Shown piece by piece: positions 18,357-27,028 of a stretch of DNA of 64,000 nucleotides. Position 1 is the stretch's first letter. Every line of letters starts with the position of its first letter. Under the pieces are notes generated by a model. The model saw only the letters and a program-made list of their open reading frames with translations, had not been told where the DNA came from and searched no databases. Source of the stretch: Aneurinibacillus uraniidurans (GTDB lineage Bacteria > Bacillota > Bacilli > Aneurinibacillales > Aneurinibacillaceae); contig NZ_CP116902.1 of assembly GCF_028471905.1 (NCBI RefSeq), positions 1,834,501 to 1,898,500 of the forward strand, given 5' to 3'. The translations under genes were made by a program, and so were the position numbers.

Positions 18357-18548
18357 GTGAGTGATTTGACTGCTTTATACGAACGCTACCGCGGACTGCC
18401 GACAAATGAGCTAGAAGATACTTTATACGACATTGAAATGTCGGCTTCATTGACACTCGGAATGAATACCGCTACCGAGCGCGATCATAAGGAAGTATTG
18501 CGCCGTATTTTGCGCGAGCGTGGGGTAGATCTAAACAGTTTATTTTAA
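18357..18548 (+). CDS. small hypothetical protein
   Basis: 63 aa from GTG 18357, with GGGAGGA a suitable distance upstream. It is highly charged and helical ([43 protein letters not shown]), no Cys, no membrane segment. Not recognised. It sits between the GmhB-like gene and ispG in the same direction. Confidence 0.6.
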   Translation: MSDLTALYERYRGLPTNELEDTLYDIEMSASLTLGMNTATERDHKEVLRRILRERGVDLNSLF

Positions 18549-18658
18549 CGGGAGGCCAAGCTGCATTTGCGAGAAGGCGTATGTACTCGTGTTATGCGAT
18601 TTGTGATAAGATAGAAGCGAAGATCACAAATCCGTTCGGTAAAGGAGAACGAAAAACG

Positions 18659-19765
18659 ATGTATCATCGCACACAGACAAGACCGGTACGCGTGGGGAAT
18701 CTGACGATTGGTGGTAATGACCAGGTTATCGTCCAGAGCATGACAACGACGAAGACAGCGGATGTCAAAGCGACGGTCGAACAAATTCACCGTCTTGAAG
18801 AGGCGGGCTGCCAGATCGTCCGCGTGACGGTTAACAACATGGAAGCGGCGGAAGCCATTAAGGAGATTAAGCAGAATATCTCCATTCCGCTCGTATCCGA
18901 CATTCATTTTGATTATAAGCTGGCACTCAAGGCGATTGAGAACGGCATTGATAAAGTTCGGATCAACCCGGGCAACATCGGCAAGCGGGAGAAAGTGGAG
19001 GAAGTTGTCCGCGCCTGCAAAGCAAACGGAGTTCCGATTCGTATCGGTGTAAACGCAGGTTCACTGGAGAAGCATCTGCTTGATAAATACGGATATCCAA
19101 CCGCAGAGGCGATGGTCGAAAGTGCGCTGCATCATATCGGCATCTTAGAAGAGCTTGACTTCCACGATATTATCGTGTCGCTGAAAGCATCCAATGCACC
19201 GCTTGCGATTGAAGCGTACCAGAAGGCTGCGGCCGCGTTCAATTATCCGCTTCACCTGGGGATCACAGAAGCGGGCACCTTGTTTGCAGGTACAGTAAAA
19301 AGTGCTGCTGGACTCGGTACACTTCTTGCGCAGGGCATCGGCTCCACTATGCGCGTGTCATTAAGTGCCGATCCGGTTGAGGAAATTAAGGTAGCACGGG
19401 AGCTGTTAAAATCATTCGGACTATTGTCCGATGCAGCTACGCTCATTTCCTGCCCGACATGTGGACGCATTGAGATTGATCTTTTCTCCATCGCTAATGA
19501 GATTGAAGACTATATCGCAAAAATTAAAGCGCCGATTAAAGTAGCTGTATTAGGCTGCGCTGTTAATGGGCCGGGGGAAGCACGGGAAGCAGACATCGGC
19601 ATTGCAGGCGCACGTGGCGAAGGCCTGCTGTTTAAACACGGCGAGATGGTGCGCAAGATTCCAGAAGAAAGTATGGTTGACGAGCTAAAACAAGAAATCG
19701 ACAAGCTCGCCGACATTTATTATCGCACAGGTGAGCTACCGCGTCCCGGTCATCAAACCGTGTAG
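18659..19765 (+). CDS. ispG: 4-hydroxy-3-methylbut-2-en-1-yl diphosphate synthase
   Basis: 368 aa, the penultimate enzyme of the MEP isoprenoid pathway, a [4Fe-4S] protein. Visible: [25 protein letters not shown] at the N-terminus (TIM barrel), VRINPGNIG, and C-terminal cluster ligands in ISCPTCGR and [12 protein letters not shown]. The frame is open from 18581, but AAAGGAGAA at 18641-18649 and family alignment place the start at ATG 18659. Alone in its transcription unit. Confidence 0.96.
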   Translation: MYHRTQTRPVRVGNLTIGGNDQVIVQSMTTTKTADVKATVEQIHRLEEAGCQIVRVTVNNMEAAEAIKEIKQNISIPLVSDIHFDYKLALKAIENGIDKVRINPGNIGKREKVEEVVRACKANGVPIRIGVNAGSLEKHLLDKYGYPTAEAMVESALHHIGILEELDFHDIIVSLKASNAPLAIEAYQKAAAAFNYPLHLGITEAGTLFAGTVKSAAGLGTLLAQGIGSTMRVSLSADPVEEIKVARELLKSFGLLSDAATLISCPTCGRIEIDLFSIANEIEDYIAKIKAPIKVAVLGCAVNGPGEAREADIGIAGARGEGLLFKHGEMVRKIPEESMVDELKQEIDKLADIYYRTGELPRPGHQTV

Positions 19766-19800
19766 TAAGGTAGAAATTCCATACGTATAGTATGAAGCAA

Positions 19801-19847
19801 GAGGCTGTCTCAAAGCCGTAACATGGCGACTGAGACAGTCTCTTTTT
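19801..19847 (+). terminator. intrinsic terminator after ispG
   Basis: GAGGCTGTCTCA (19801-19812) pairs with TGAGACAGTCTC (19831-19842), then TTTTT. Very similar AGGCTGTC-type hairpins occur at 31132, 31815 (as AGGCTGCC) and 42904, suggesting a repeated terminator module. Confidence 0.85.
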
Positions 19848-19904
19848 CTTATTGTAGTTTATTTTCCCGGCGTGTTGTGGAGAAGCGAGATTGGACAGAC
19901 ATAC

Positions 19905-20236
19905 GATTAAGCATAATCAAGATGCATGTAGGTAAAAAATAAGGAAGCGATCTTTTGTAAAGCCAGTGACTACCTGAGCAAATCCGTTCTGGTGTCGAGC
20001 ATTTTTTGTAAACCAAAACGTTGTGCGGGGAGTGGGAGAAGGGCGGAGTAAGAGAGCGCTTGTACGCGCCTACTCAGCGGAGGGAGAACGGCGGACGAGT
20101 TTTTGCCCGCAATCCTTCGGTGAATTAACCTCGCAGGTTTTTCTTTGCGGGCACGTTCGCCGGGCTCCCGGAGCGGACAGTTGCTGCTTTCCTGCAAGCG
20201 TACCGAAGCGAACGGCTCCGCCCTTCTCCCACTCCC
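19905..20236 (+). repeat. structured repeat copy A with conserved 5' flank
   Basis: The core 20028-20236 is bounded by a perfect 21-bp inverted repeat (arms 20028-20048 and 20216-20236). Inside are nested stems: GGGAG/CTCCC (20082-20086/20165-20169), CGGCG/CGCCG (20089-20093/20158-20162), TGCCCGCAA/TTGCGGGCA (20104-20112/20145-20153) and apical AACCT/AGGTT (20127-20131/20135-20139). Unpaired blocks GTACGCGCCTACT and GCAAGCGTACCGAAG are conserved in copies B and C. The upstream flank (about 19905-20027) is shared with copy B only. An open frame crosses it but is not kept in copy C. Probably an RNA or a mobile element, not a gene for protein. Confidence 0.8.
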
Positions 20237-20399
20237 TTTCACTATGTTCCGGCTTTCAACAGTCTTTTTTGAATTTTATTTTAAATTTTTATGAAGATTT
20301 ATGTAGAATTTTGTCGGACGATTTTACAATAAAAACATCAGAACAACGCCTGAGCTTACATATAAGGTGTTGCAAACTACGAATGAAAGCGGTGACAAT

Positions 20400-21674
20400 A
20401 TGAAGAAATTAGGGTTAGTCTGGCAAATCCTGATCGGTCTTGTCCTAGGTATTGCTGTCGGCGCCATCTTCTATGGCAACCCGAAAGTGGCAGATATCCT
20501 AAAGCCAATCGGAGACATCTTTATTCATCTGATTAAAATGATCGTTGTACCGATCGTGCTCTCAACGCTTATTGTCGGGGTAGCCGGAGTCGGCGATATG
20601 AAAAAGCTCGGGAAACTGGGCGGGAAAACGCTTCTATATTTTGAGGCTGTTACGACAATTGCGATCATCATCGGTCTGCTTGTAGCAAACATTGTGAAGC
20701 CGGGTGTTGGTGTCGATATGTCACACCTGTCACAAACCGATATTAGTAAATACGTAGCAACTACACATGAAACACAATCACATGGTTTTGCTGATACACT
20801 TGTTAACATCGTTCCGACGAATATCGTGCAATCAATGGCAAAAGGCGACATGCTTGCGATCATTTTCTTCGCGGTTATGTTTGGTCTCGGTCTGGCGAAA
20901 CTTGGTGAGCGTGGTAAACCGCTCCTTAATTTCTTTGAACTTGTTGCAGAGACAATGTTTAATTTAACAAACTCGATTATGCGTTTTGCTCCATTCGGTG
21001 TATTTGCACTTATCGGTGTAACTGTTTCAAAGTTCGGCGTAAGCTCGCTTATTCCGCTGGGTAAATTAATGGTTACAGTTTATGGAGCAATGGCTTTCTT
21101 CATTATTGTTATACTCGGTCTGCTGTCCAAATGGGCAGGAGTTAGCATCTTCAAACTGATGGGCGTATTGAAAGAAGAGCTGCTGTTGGCGTATTCAACA
21201 GCAAGTAGTGAAACGGTTCTGCCGCGCATCATGGAAAAGCTTGAAAAAATGGGCTGTCCGAAATCAATCACATCGTTTGTTATTCCAACAGGATATTCCT
21301 TTAACCTGGACGGAAGTACGCTGTATCAGGCACTGGCTGCGATCTTTATTGCACAAATGTACGGCATCCATCTTTCCATTAGTCAACAGATTACTCTGAT
21401 GCTCGTATTGATGCTTACGTCAAAAGGGATTGCTGGTGTACCGGGTGTATCGTTTGTTGTATTGCTGGCGACACTTGGCTCTGTTGGAATCCCAGTTGAA
21501 GGTCTTGCGTTTATCGCTGGTATTGACCGTCTGCTCGACATGGCGCGTACTGTCGTAAACGTAGTAGGTAACAGTGTGGCGACGATCGTAGTGTCCAAGT
21601 GGGAAGGACAGTTTAACAAAGAAGAAGCGGATGACTACATTCGCAACCACAATCTTGACACACAGGTTTCATAA
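20400..21674 (+). CDS. dicarboxylate/amino acid:cation symporter (GltP/DctA family)
   Basis: 424 aa, eight transmembrane helices plus two re-entrant hairpins. Diagnostic motifs: the serine-rich ASSETVLPRIME (hairpin 1), FVIPTGYSFNLDGSTLYQA (helix 7, equivalent of NMDGT), GIAGVPGVSFVV (hairpin 2) and DRLLDMARTVVNVVGN (helix 8). It imports glutamate/aspartate or C4-dicarboxylates with protons or sodium. The start at ATG 20400 is family-consistent; the ribosome site (GGTGA) is weak. Copy A of the structured repeat lies immediately upstream and may form part of its leader or simply precede its promoter. Confidence 0.92.
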   Translation: MKKLGLVWQILIGLVLGIAVGAIFYGNPKVADILKPIGDIFIHLIKMIVVPIVLSTLIVGVAGVGDMKKLGKLGGKTLLYFEAVTTIAIIIGLLVANIVKPGVGVDMSHLSQTDISKYVATTHETQSHGFADTLVNIVPTNIVQSMAKGDMLAIIFFAVMFGLGLAKLGERGKPLLNFFELVAETMFNLTNSIMRFAPFGVFALIGVTVSKFGVSSLIPLGKLMVTVYGAMAFFIIVILGLLSKWAGVSIFKLMGVLKEELLLAYSTASSETVLPRIMEKLEKMGCPKSITSFVIPTGYSFNLDGSTLYQALAAIFIAQMYGIHLSISQQITLMLVLMLTSKGIAGVPGVSFVVLLATLGSVGIPVEGLAFIAGIDRLLDMARTVVNVVGNSVATIVVSKWEGQFNKEEADDYIRNHNLDTQVS

Positions 21675-21694
21675 CGATAGCACAATACAAGAAG

Positions 21695-21725
21695 GCAGTT
21701 GCTCAAATGGGCAGCTGCTTTTTTT
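21695..21725 (+). terminator. intrinsic terminator after the symporter
   Basis: GCAGTTGCTC (21695-21704) with GGGCAGCTGC (21709-21718), ten pairs including wobbles, followed by seven Ts. Confidence 0.85.
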
Positions 21726-21813
21726 ATGTGTTGATTTGGATTTTCACTTGCATGCTCGCCGGTTTCTTCTTTAATATTAGGGTACACTAGAAAAATCAGT
21801 AGGGGGTTCGGGG

Positions 21814-22503
21814 TTGAACGTTGTTTTTTTTGCCCTATATATTATTTTAATCATCCTGATCATCGAAATCTCAACAATGCTTTTGCAGATGACTGGACTT
21901 AGACGGGAAGTGGCACGTTTTCAGGCGATTTCACTCCTAACGAATACGGGTTACACTACATCGGAGTCCGAGATGATCATTGGTCATCCAGCGCGCCGCC
22001 GGATTGCCTCATTTTTGATCATATTTGGTACGATTTCGTTAACCATTATCATATCTTTTATGATTAGCTTCCTCGTGAGCAGCGCGGTGCATTTAAGCGA
22101 CCTTGGAATCGGACTCGCCATTCTGGTTGGGGCGCTTTTCTTACTGCGGAGCAGCTTCTTCCATGGTTTGCTGCATCGGCATGTAGGAGGGCGATTTGAT
22201 CGTTATTATGTACACCATAAGTCAATTGAAGAAGTGTTTCATGTAGACAGCGAGTATGTGATGCGTCAGTTCGACATTACAGAAGGGCACGATCATATGA
22301 CGAATGTTCCGCTTAAGGAGTTGAACCTTGCTCAACAGGATGTCAAAATTATGAACATTAAACGGAATCATCATATCATTAAAAATCCGACAGGCAGCAC
22401 AGTGCTGCTGCCAGGGGATAAAGTTTTGGTGTATGGTTCAGCAGACACGATCCGAAAGTTTTTCATATTGAGCTCAGCACGATTACCTGAAGACGAACGA
22501 TGA
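21814..22503 (+). CDS. membrane protein with C-terminal TrkA-C (RCK-C) domain
   Basis: 229 aa from TTG 21814 (AGGGGG at 21801-21806). Three hydrophobic helices occupy the N-terminal half (residues 3-25, 65-90, 93-112), then a cytoplasmic RCK-C/TrkA-C fold ending VLLPGDKVLVYGSADTIRKFF, the ligand-binding lid found in K+ channels and transporters. There is no K+ selectivity filter or NAD-binding TrkA-N domain, so it is a sensor or accessory subunit, not a channel. The C-terminal segment includes DHMTNVPLKELNL. The pseudokinase gene starts 26 bp later, probably co-transcribed. Confidence 0.8.
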   Translation: MNVVFFALYIILIILIIEISTMLLQMTGLRREVARFQAISLLTNTGYTTSESEMIIGHPARRRIASFLIIFGTISLTIIISFMISFLVSSAVHLSDLGIGLAILVGALFLLRSSFFHGLLHRHVGGRFDRYYVHHKSIEEVFHVDSEYVMRQFDITEGHDHMTNVPLKELNLAQQDVKIMNIKRNHHIIKNPTGSTVLLPGDKVLVYGSADTIRKFFILSSARLPEDER

Positions 22504-22528
22504 ATGGTACTGGAGGACAAACGGAAAG

Positions 22529-23680
22529 ATGAATCACGACTTACATGATCGATACGTGCCGGATACAAAGTTGTATGAAGGGGTAGGCGGACAGCTATAT
22601 CGAGGACATGATAGTTTGCTAAAGCGGGATGTGCTCATTTATTTGGTACCGGAAAAAGCAGCCCCGTCTGAATGGGTTATGCATGGAGAGGCTGCCCTTG
22701 AAATTCTCAGTCGTGGTGAAACGACAGACGGGATTTTTTATGTGTTAGAATACATTCCAGGGCTTTTACTCAGCCAGGCAGGGGCGAAGCTTTCTCTCAA
22801 AGAGGCGTTGGGAATGAGTCGACAATTTGTCAGTATTCTTTTAGAAGCATGTGCGGTTCGCGGTCGTGGCTTGCGACTTACGGCTGATAATCTGTGGCTT
22901 ACGGAAACAGGAGAAGTCAAAGTGATCGACAGCTGGTCGGCGGACGAAGCTGCCATTGGACACGAGGTTGAACAAGTGTTTCGCTTGATCCATTATATAA
23001 TGTTTGGTGATGTGAAGCTTATACTTCCACCCGCCCAGATCATTGAGGAGTTGGCCCTTTCGTATGCGGGTGATCCGTTCATCGTCCGCAAGTCGCTGCG
23101 CGGTATGGCACGACAGGCAGAGAAAAAATCTGCCGATCGATATGAAGAGATGCTGGCGCAAACATTTGAAGATATAACCGCGTTGTATCAGTACATTAAA
23201 AATACACAGCTTGCAACGGGGAGAAAAGCAGTAGATACCTCGGTAAAAAAAGAGCGGATTGTCGAATCGGCAGAACCGAATCAAACTCGCCTGCGGGATA
23301 CAAGACGTGCACGTGCAGCAATGCGTGCGCAGACTAAACGCTTGAACTGGTCCATGCCGCGTATTCCAGCCCGCGCGATTACAATAGTCGCGATTGGACT
23401 TGTTCTATTGCTCGGAGGTGTCGCTGTATTTTCTGGAAGTGGTACTGACAGCAAGGCACAAACACCAGCTGCGGATAAGCAGGCTGCTGGTGTGGAAGTT
23501 CCGGATGTGGGAGGTATGACGCTCGCAGAAGCCGGACAGAAGCTTGATGCAGCAGGTATTCGCTATAAATACTATTTGGAATCCTCCTTCTCGAAAACAG
23601 GAACGGTGTTCAAGCAGAAGCCGCAGGCAGGCGAGCGCATTAGCAGGGTTGATTCGATGGAGCTGTGGGTTAGTCAGTAA
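22529..23680 (+). CDS. membrane pseudokinase of the PknB type with one PASTA domain
   Basis: 383 aa. Residues 1-230 fit a Ser/Thr kinase fold: a glycine loop (YEGVGGQLYRGHD) and NLWL/KVID blocks are recognisable. Key residues are gone: the VAIK Lys is Tyr in RDVLIYLVP, the HRD Asp is replaced (GLRLTADN), and DFG is DSW, so catalysis is unlikely. A basic linker, one transmembrane helix (ITIVAIGLVLLLGGVAVF) and one extracellular PASTA repeat (VEVPDVGGMTLAEAGQKL; ends MELWVSQ) follow. PASTA domains bind peptidoglycan fragments. A sensor or scaffold role with the upstream RCK-C protein is inference. Confidence 0.82.
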   Translation: MNHDLHDRYVPDTKLYEGVGGQLYRGHDSLLKRDVLIYLVPEKAAPSEWVMHGEAALEILSRGETTDGIFYVLEYIPGLLLSQAGAKLSLKEALGMSRQFVSILLEACAVRGRGLRLTADNLWLTETGEVKVIDSWSADEAAIGHEVEQVFRLIHYIMFGDVKLILPPAQIIEELALSYAGDPFIVRKSLRGMARQAEKKSADRYEEMLAQTFEDITALYQYIKNTQLATGRKAVDTSVKKERIVESAEPNQTRLRDTRRARAAMRAQTKRLNWSMPRIPARAITIVAIGLVLLLGGVAVFSGSGTDSKAQTPAADKQAAGVEVPDVGGMTLAEAGQKLDAAGIRYKYYLESSFSKTGTVFKQKPQAGERISRVDSMELWVSQ

Positions 23681-23702
23681 AATTTTGATTTATGTATGTT
23701 CA

Positions 23703-23730
23703 GGTAGCACAGAAATGTGCTGCCTTTTTT
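23703..23730 (+). terminator. intrinsic terminator after the pseudokinase
   Basis: GGTAGCACA (23703-23711)/TGTGCTGCC (23716-23724) with a GAAA tetraloop and six Ts. Confidence 0.9.
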
Positions 23731-23875
23731 AGTTATGAATTTATGACTAAGTCATACAGTGATATAGGAATAAAGAATCTTACGAATACAGGCTTATCAG
23801 TATACGATTAACAGGCTATATGATTCATTTATATGAGTAAAGTATCAAATACTTTTTAGTCAGGGGGAGATGAGA

Positions 23876-25981
23876 TTGAATAAGAAAAAAATTTTGAAGG
23901 TTCTGGCTACTGGTGCGTTACTCAGCTCTTGCGCATTTCCTGTATACGCGGTCCCTTCTCTCCAGGATATTGGTAATTCTTATGCAAAGGAAGCTATTCA
24001 GAAGCTAGTAAGCGAAGGGATTATAAATGGAAAAGGCGACGGAACATTCGATCCTACCGGGAAAATTTCAAGACAAGATTTTGCAATTATATTGGCGAGA
24101 GCTTTAGCGTTAGATACGTCTAAACCTCCTGCTACACCAACATTTTCAGATGTTCCGGCTGACCATTATTCTTACGCTTATATTGAGGCTGCTGTAAAAG
24201 CGGGTTTAGTAGCAGGGGTAGGCGATGGAAAATTTGGTAATGGACAGAGTTTATCACGACAAGATATGGCAGTTATTTTTGTGCGGGCGTTAGGGGTAGA
24301 TGCAACTGGGAAGGCAGCTAGCCTTTCATTTAAAGACGCAGGCTCCATTGCTGATTATGCAAAAGATGCGGTCGCAGCAGCACTGGAATTAGGGTTGATT
24401 AAAGGTAACCAGGATGGAACCTTTAATCCTCAGGGCAATGCAGAGCGGCAGGCCGTTGCTTTAGTAGCGAGTAAGTTCCTCCAGGTAGCTGAAAAGCAAA
24501 AAAATCAAACTCCAGCTCCTACCACTCCAACTCAACCAACACAACCGAAAACACCGATACCTACGCCCGTTACGAATAGCAATACAGGCGGAAGCGGTGG
24601 AGGAGGGGGTGGTGGGAGTAGTAGAGATGTGACCGCACCTACAGTTACCCTCGTATCATCTTCCTCCATTGATATAGGAAATCCAATTTTGATTAGAAGT
24701 AATGAAGTGGGAACGGTATACCTTGTTCTAGCTTCCGTAAATACAAGGAATAAGGCAGATTTAGAAAGAGAAGTTTCAGAAAATCGGGCGAAAAAAGCAC
24801 CTGTCGTAGCTGTAAATGCAGATACAAGGATGAACACGGAGGGACTAGAGGGAGCAGACTACCATATTTATGCGGTAGATAATGAAGGGAATGTATCCGC
24901 TCCGACAGGTGTAGTTAAATTGAGAGCTCCTTTGCCTGGTAATCAGATTCCTGTAGTCACAAATAAAATCCAGAATCAAGTAGCGACTATGGGGGACCCT
25001 GGGGTACAAATAAATCTAAGGGAACACTTTGCAGATCCGGATGGAGACCCATTGGATTTTACTGCTGTATCGGATAACGCAGGGATAGCTTCTGTATATG
25101 TGACTGGTGATACAGTAGTGATCAGTCCGGTGGCGGTTGGAAAAGCATCGATTACTGGGACAGCGAGTGATAGAAAAGGTGATACGGTAAGCGAAACATT
25201 CAACGTAACCGTGAGAGCGCTCAAGATTTTTCCGCAACCAAGGGCTATATTGTATGTTCATTCAGGAAAGAAAGACAGTAGTAATAATATTACGTTAGTG
25301 GATGATAGCACCAATCTTCCAAGTGGATATCAGTACAATAAGCATAATCTGAAAAATTATGTGCAGGTTGGTAATGGTCAGGGCATTATGTCTCTACAAT
25401 ATAACGCTGACCTTCTTGGATTTAAGGTTATCGACAATTATAGTCAGCAACAGGGGACGTTGACACTTAAATCGAGTGATCCTTCACTACTTACAGTCGC
25501 CCCAGGAGAAGTTAATGATGTAAAAGGCGTAAAGTTAGAGCCTCAAGATAACTTGTCCGAATCATCTCAAGTTACCCTTACTGCCTATCTTTGGGATCAA
25601 GACGGAAAAGAGATCGATGCACATAATATCCCTCTGGTGTTTGACCAGACAGCTCCAACTTTTGGGACACCATCTTATAACAGTCAATGCATTACGATTC
25701 CATTTAGCGAACCGGTAGTGGCTAACCCGCTGTCTACCCCTCTCGTCGAATATTCTCCGTCGGGAACACTTAGTACTGCTGATACCATAACATTGGCTAT
25801 GCCGTTAAATAGCTATGAGTGGTCGGGGAATCGTCTAGAGATCAACATACAGGACTACATCGCAGCGAACCAGATCGTAATATCGGGTGGTAAATTCCGC
25901 ATCACCATCAAAGATGGCGCGTTCGATTATGCAAATAACCCGCTGCAGGGCTCTGTGGAGTGTGAGGTCAATGCCCCCTAA
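23876..25981 (+). CDS. S-layer homology (SLH) domain surface protein
   Basis: About 701 aa. AGGGGGAG at 23862-23869 favours TTG 23876 over the adjacent ATG 23870. A signal peptide (KKILKVLATGALLSSCAFPVYA) is followed by three SLH repeats (each with a GDGTFDP/GDGKFGN/QDGTFNP turn), which anchor to pyruvylated cell-wall polymer. Then a Pro/Thr linker, a Gly run (GGSGGGGGGGS) and Ig/cadherin-like beta domains (a dystroglycan-type segment with HFADPDGDPLDF). No catalytic motif seen. The 3' end overlaps the GNAT gene by 11 bp. Ligand unknown. Confidence 0.87.
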   Translation: MNKKKILKVLATGALLSSCAFPVYAVPSLQDIGNSYAKEAIQKLVSEGIINGKGDGTFDPTGKISRQDFAIILARALALDTSKPPATPTFSDVPADHYSYAYIEAAVKAGLVAGVGDGKFGNGQSLSRQDMAVIFVRALGVDATGKAASLSFKDAGSIADYAKDAVAAALELGLIKGNQDGTFNPQGNAERQAVALVASKFLQVAEKQKNQTPAPTTPTQPTQPKTPIPTPVTNSNTGGSGGGGGGGSSRDVTAPTVTLVSSSSIDIGNPILIRSNEVGTVYLVLASVNTRNKADLEREVSENRAKKAPVVAVNADTRMNTEGLEGADYHIYAVDNEGNVSAPTGVVKLRAPLPGNQIPVVTNKIQNQVATMGDPGVQINLREHFADPDGDPLDFTAVSDNAGIASVYVTGDTVVISPVAVGKASITGTASDRKGDTVSETFNVTVRALKIFPQPRAILYVHSGKKDSSNNITLVDDSTNLPSGYQYNKHNLKNYVQVGNGQGIMSLQYNADLLGFKVIDNYSQQQGTLTLKSSDPSLLTVAPGEVNDVKGVKLEPQDNLSESSQVTLTAYLWDQDGKEIDAHNIPLVFDQTAPTFGTPSYNSQCITIPFSEPVVANPLSTPLVEYSPSGTLSTADTITLAMPLNSYEWSGNRLEINIQDYIAANQIVISGGKFRITIKDGAFDYANNPLQGSVECEVNAP

Positions 25982-26864
25982 TCTGATGTTGCTGCGTGTT
26001 ACGCAAGAGAACGCCGCGGCCTTTCTGTCGCTGACACCGCCTGACTTTCAGCCTCGTCTGCGTCAGGCGTCAGCGGAGCTGATTGCCATCGGAGCTGTAC
26101 AGAACAATCGTCCGATCGGAGTAGTGATCGCGGAACGAAGGATATCTACACAGTTGGCTAATCTGCTCTCTATCTTTGTCACTCCTGCATGTCGCCGCGA
26201 TCATATAGGATCTCACTTGATGAGAGCGTTAGAGGGAGAACTGGTGAAACATGGTTGTGAGCGGTTGTACGTCGAATTCATGGCGGCGGCCAAAGAGACG
26301 TCACCGTTCGAAATGTTTTTCCAGTCGTGCGGCTATGCTCCGTCACACCCAGGCATCCATTTATTCCGTGGCACGCCACAACACCTGCTGAAAAGTAGTT
26401 GGTACGTACGCTGTCGGCAGCTCCCACCACGATTTTCTATCACGACCTGGTTGTCAACTGACACTCTGGAACGGGCTGTAATCCGCCAGGGGGAAGGTGT
26501 CTGGTATCCATCGTTGCTCTCACCGTTTGTGGAGGAGAGCGCGATCGACCCAGAGCTTTCCCTTATCTTGCGTGATCAGAACGAGTTGGTCGGCTGGCTT
26601 ATCACAGAGCGGATGGGGGAGAGCGCTCTCTTGTACAAAACGATGTTTGTGAAAAAGCAGTACCAGCGCATGGGCCGGGGCCTGGCATTGTTCGCCGAGG
26701 GAATTCACCGCATGATGCAAATACCTGACCTGACCGAGGCGCTCTGTTTTGTGGAGGGAGCGAACAAACCGATGCTTCAAGCCATGCGTCGTCGCATTAT
26801 GGGTCCCGATTCGCAAGAACACATCCTGCGTCGAACATACAAGAATATAGATTCGAAGAGCTAA
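25971..26864 (+). CDS. tandem GNAT-domain acetyltransferase
   Basis: About 298 aa from ATG 25971. Two GNAT folds: N-terminal with acetyl-CoA loop FVTPACRRDHIGSHLMRALE, and C-terminal with FVKKQYQRMGRGLALFAEG. Substrate unknown. The frame is open further upstream, but only starts at 25971 or 25986 preserve family-like N-termini. Its GC content looks higher than the preceding SLH gene, and the 11-bp overlap suggests coupling to that gene. It might modify a surface component, but this is speculation. Confidence 0.77.
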   Translation: MPPNLMLLRVTQENAAAFLSLTPPDFQPRLRQASAELIAIGAVQNNRPIGVVIAERRISTQLANLLSIFVTPACRRDHIGSHLMRALEGELVKHGCERLYVEFMAAAKETSPFEMFFQSCGYAPSHPGIHLFRGTPQHLLKSSWYVRCRQLPPRFSITTWLSTDTLERAVIRQGEGVWYPSLLSPFVEESAIDPELSLILRDQNELVGWLITERMGESALLYKTMFVKKQYQRMGRGLALFAEGIHRMMQIPDLTEALCFVEGANKPMLQAMRRRIMGPDSQEHILRRTYKNIDSKS

Positions 26865-26890
26865 TCTTATTGTGAGATTGGCTCTTTTTT
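26856..26890 (+). terminator. intrinsic terminator overlapping the GNAT stop codon
   Basis: AAGAGCTAATCT (26856-26867) pairs with AGATTGGCTCTT (26875-26886), one wobble, with a T-run. The stop codon at 26862-26864 lies in the 5' arm. Confidence 0.85.
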
Positions 26891-27028
26891 TCTACCATGA
26901 AAAAAGATTAACAAGAAGAACAAGTTAATATATGATAAAGTTAAAAAATACTGAATATTAACATTAAAAAAACAAAACGGGGAGGTGAACCTGCTTCGAA
27001 TGGGAATACTTTTTCGGAGTAGGTGCAG

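Noticed and set aside
19905-20236. Identification of the repeat as a HEARO/omega RNA
   Set aside because: No IscB or HNH open frame adjoins any copy and I cannot confirm the consensus by eye; left as a test, not a call.
20023-20403. 126-codon open frame across repeat copy A
   Set aside because: It is produced by the structured repeat; the frame is broken or shifted in copy C, changes between copies favour base pairing over amino acids, and no ribosome site is present.
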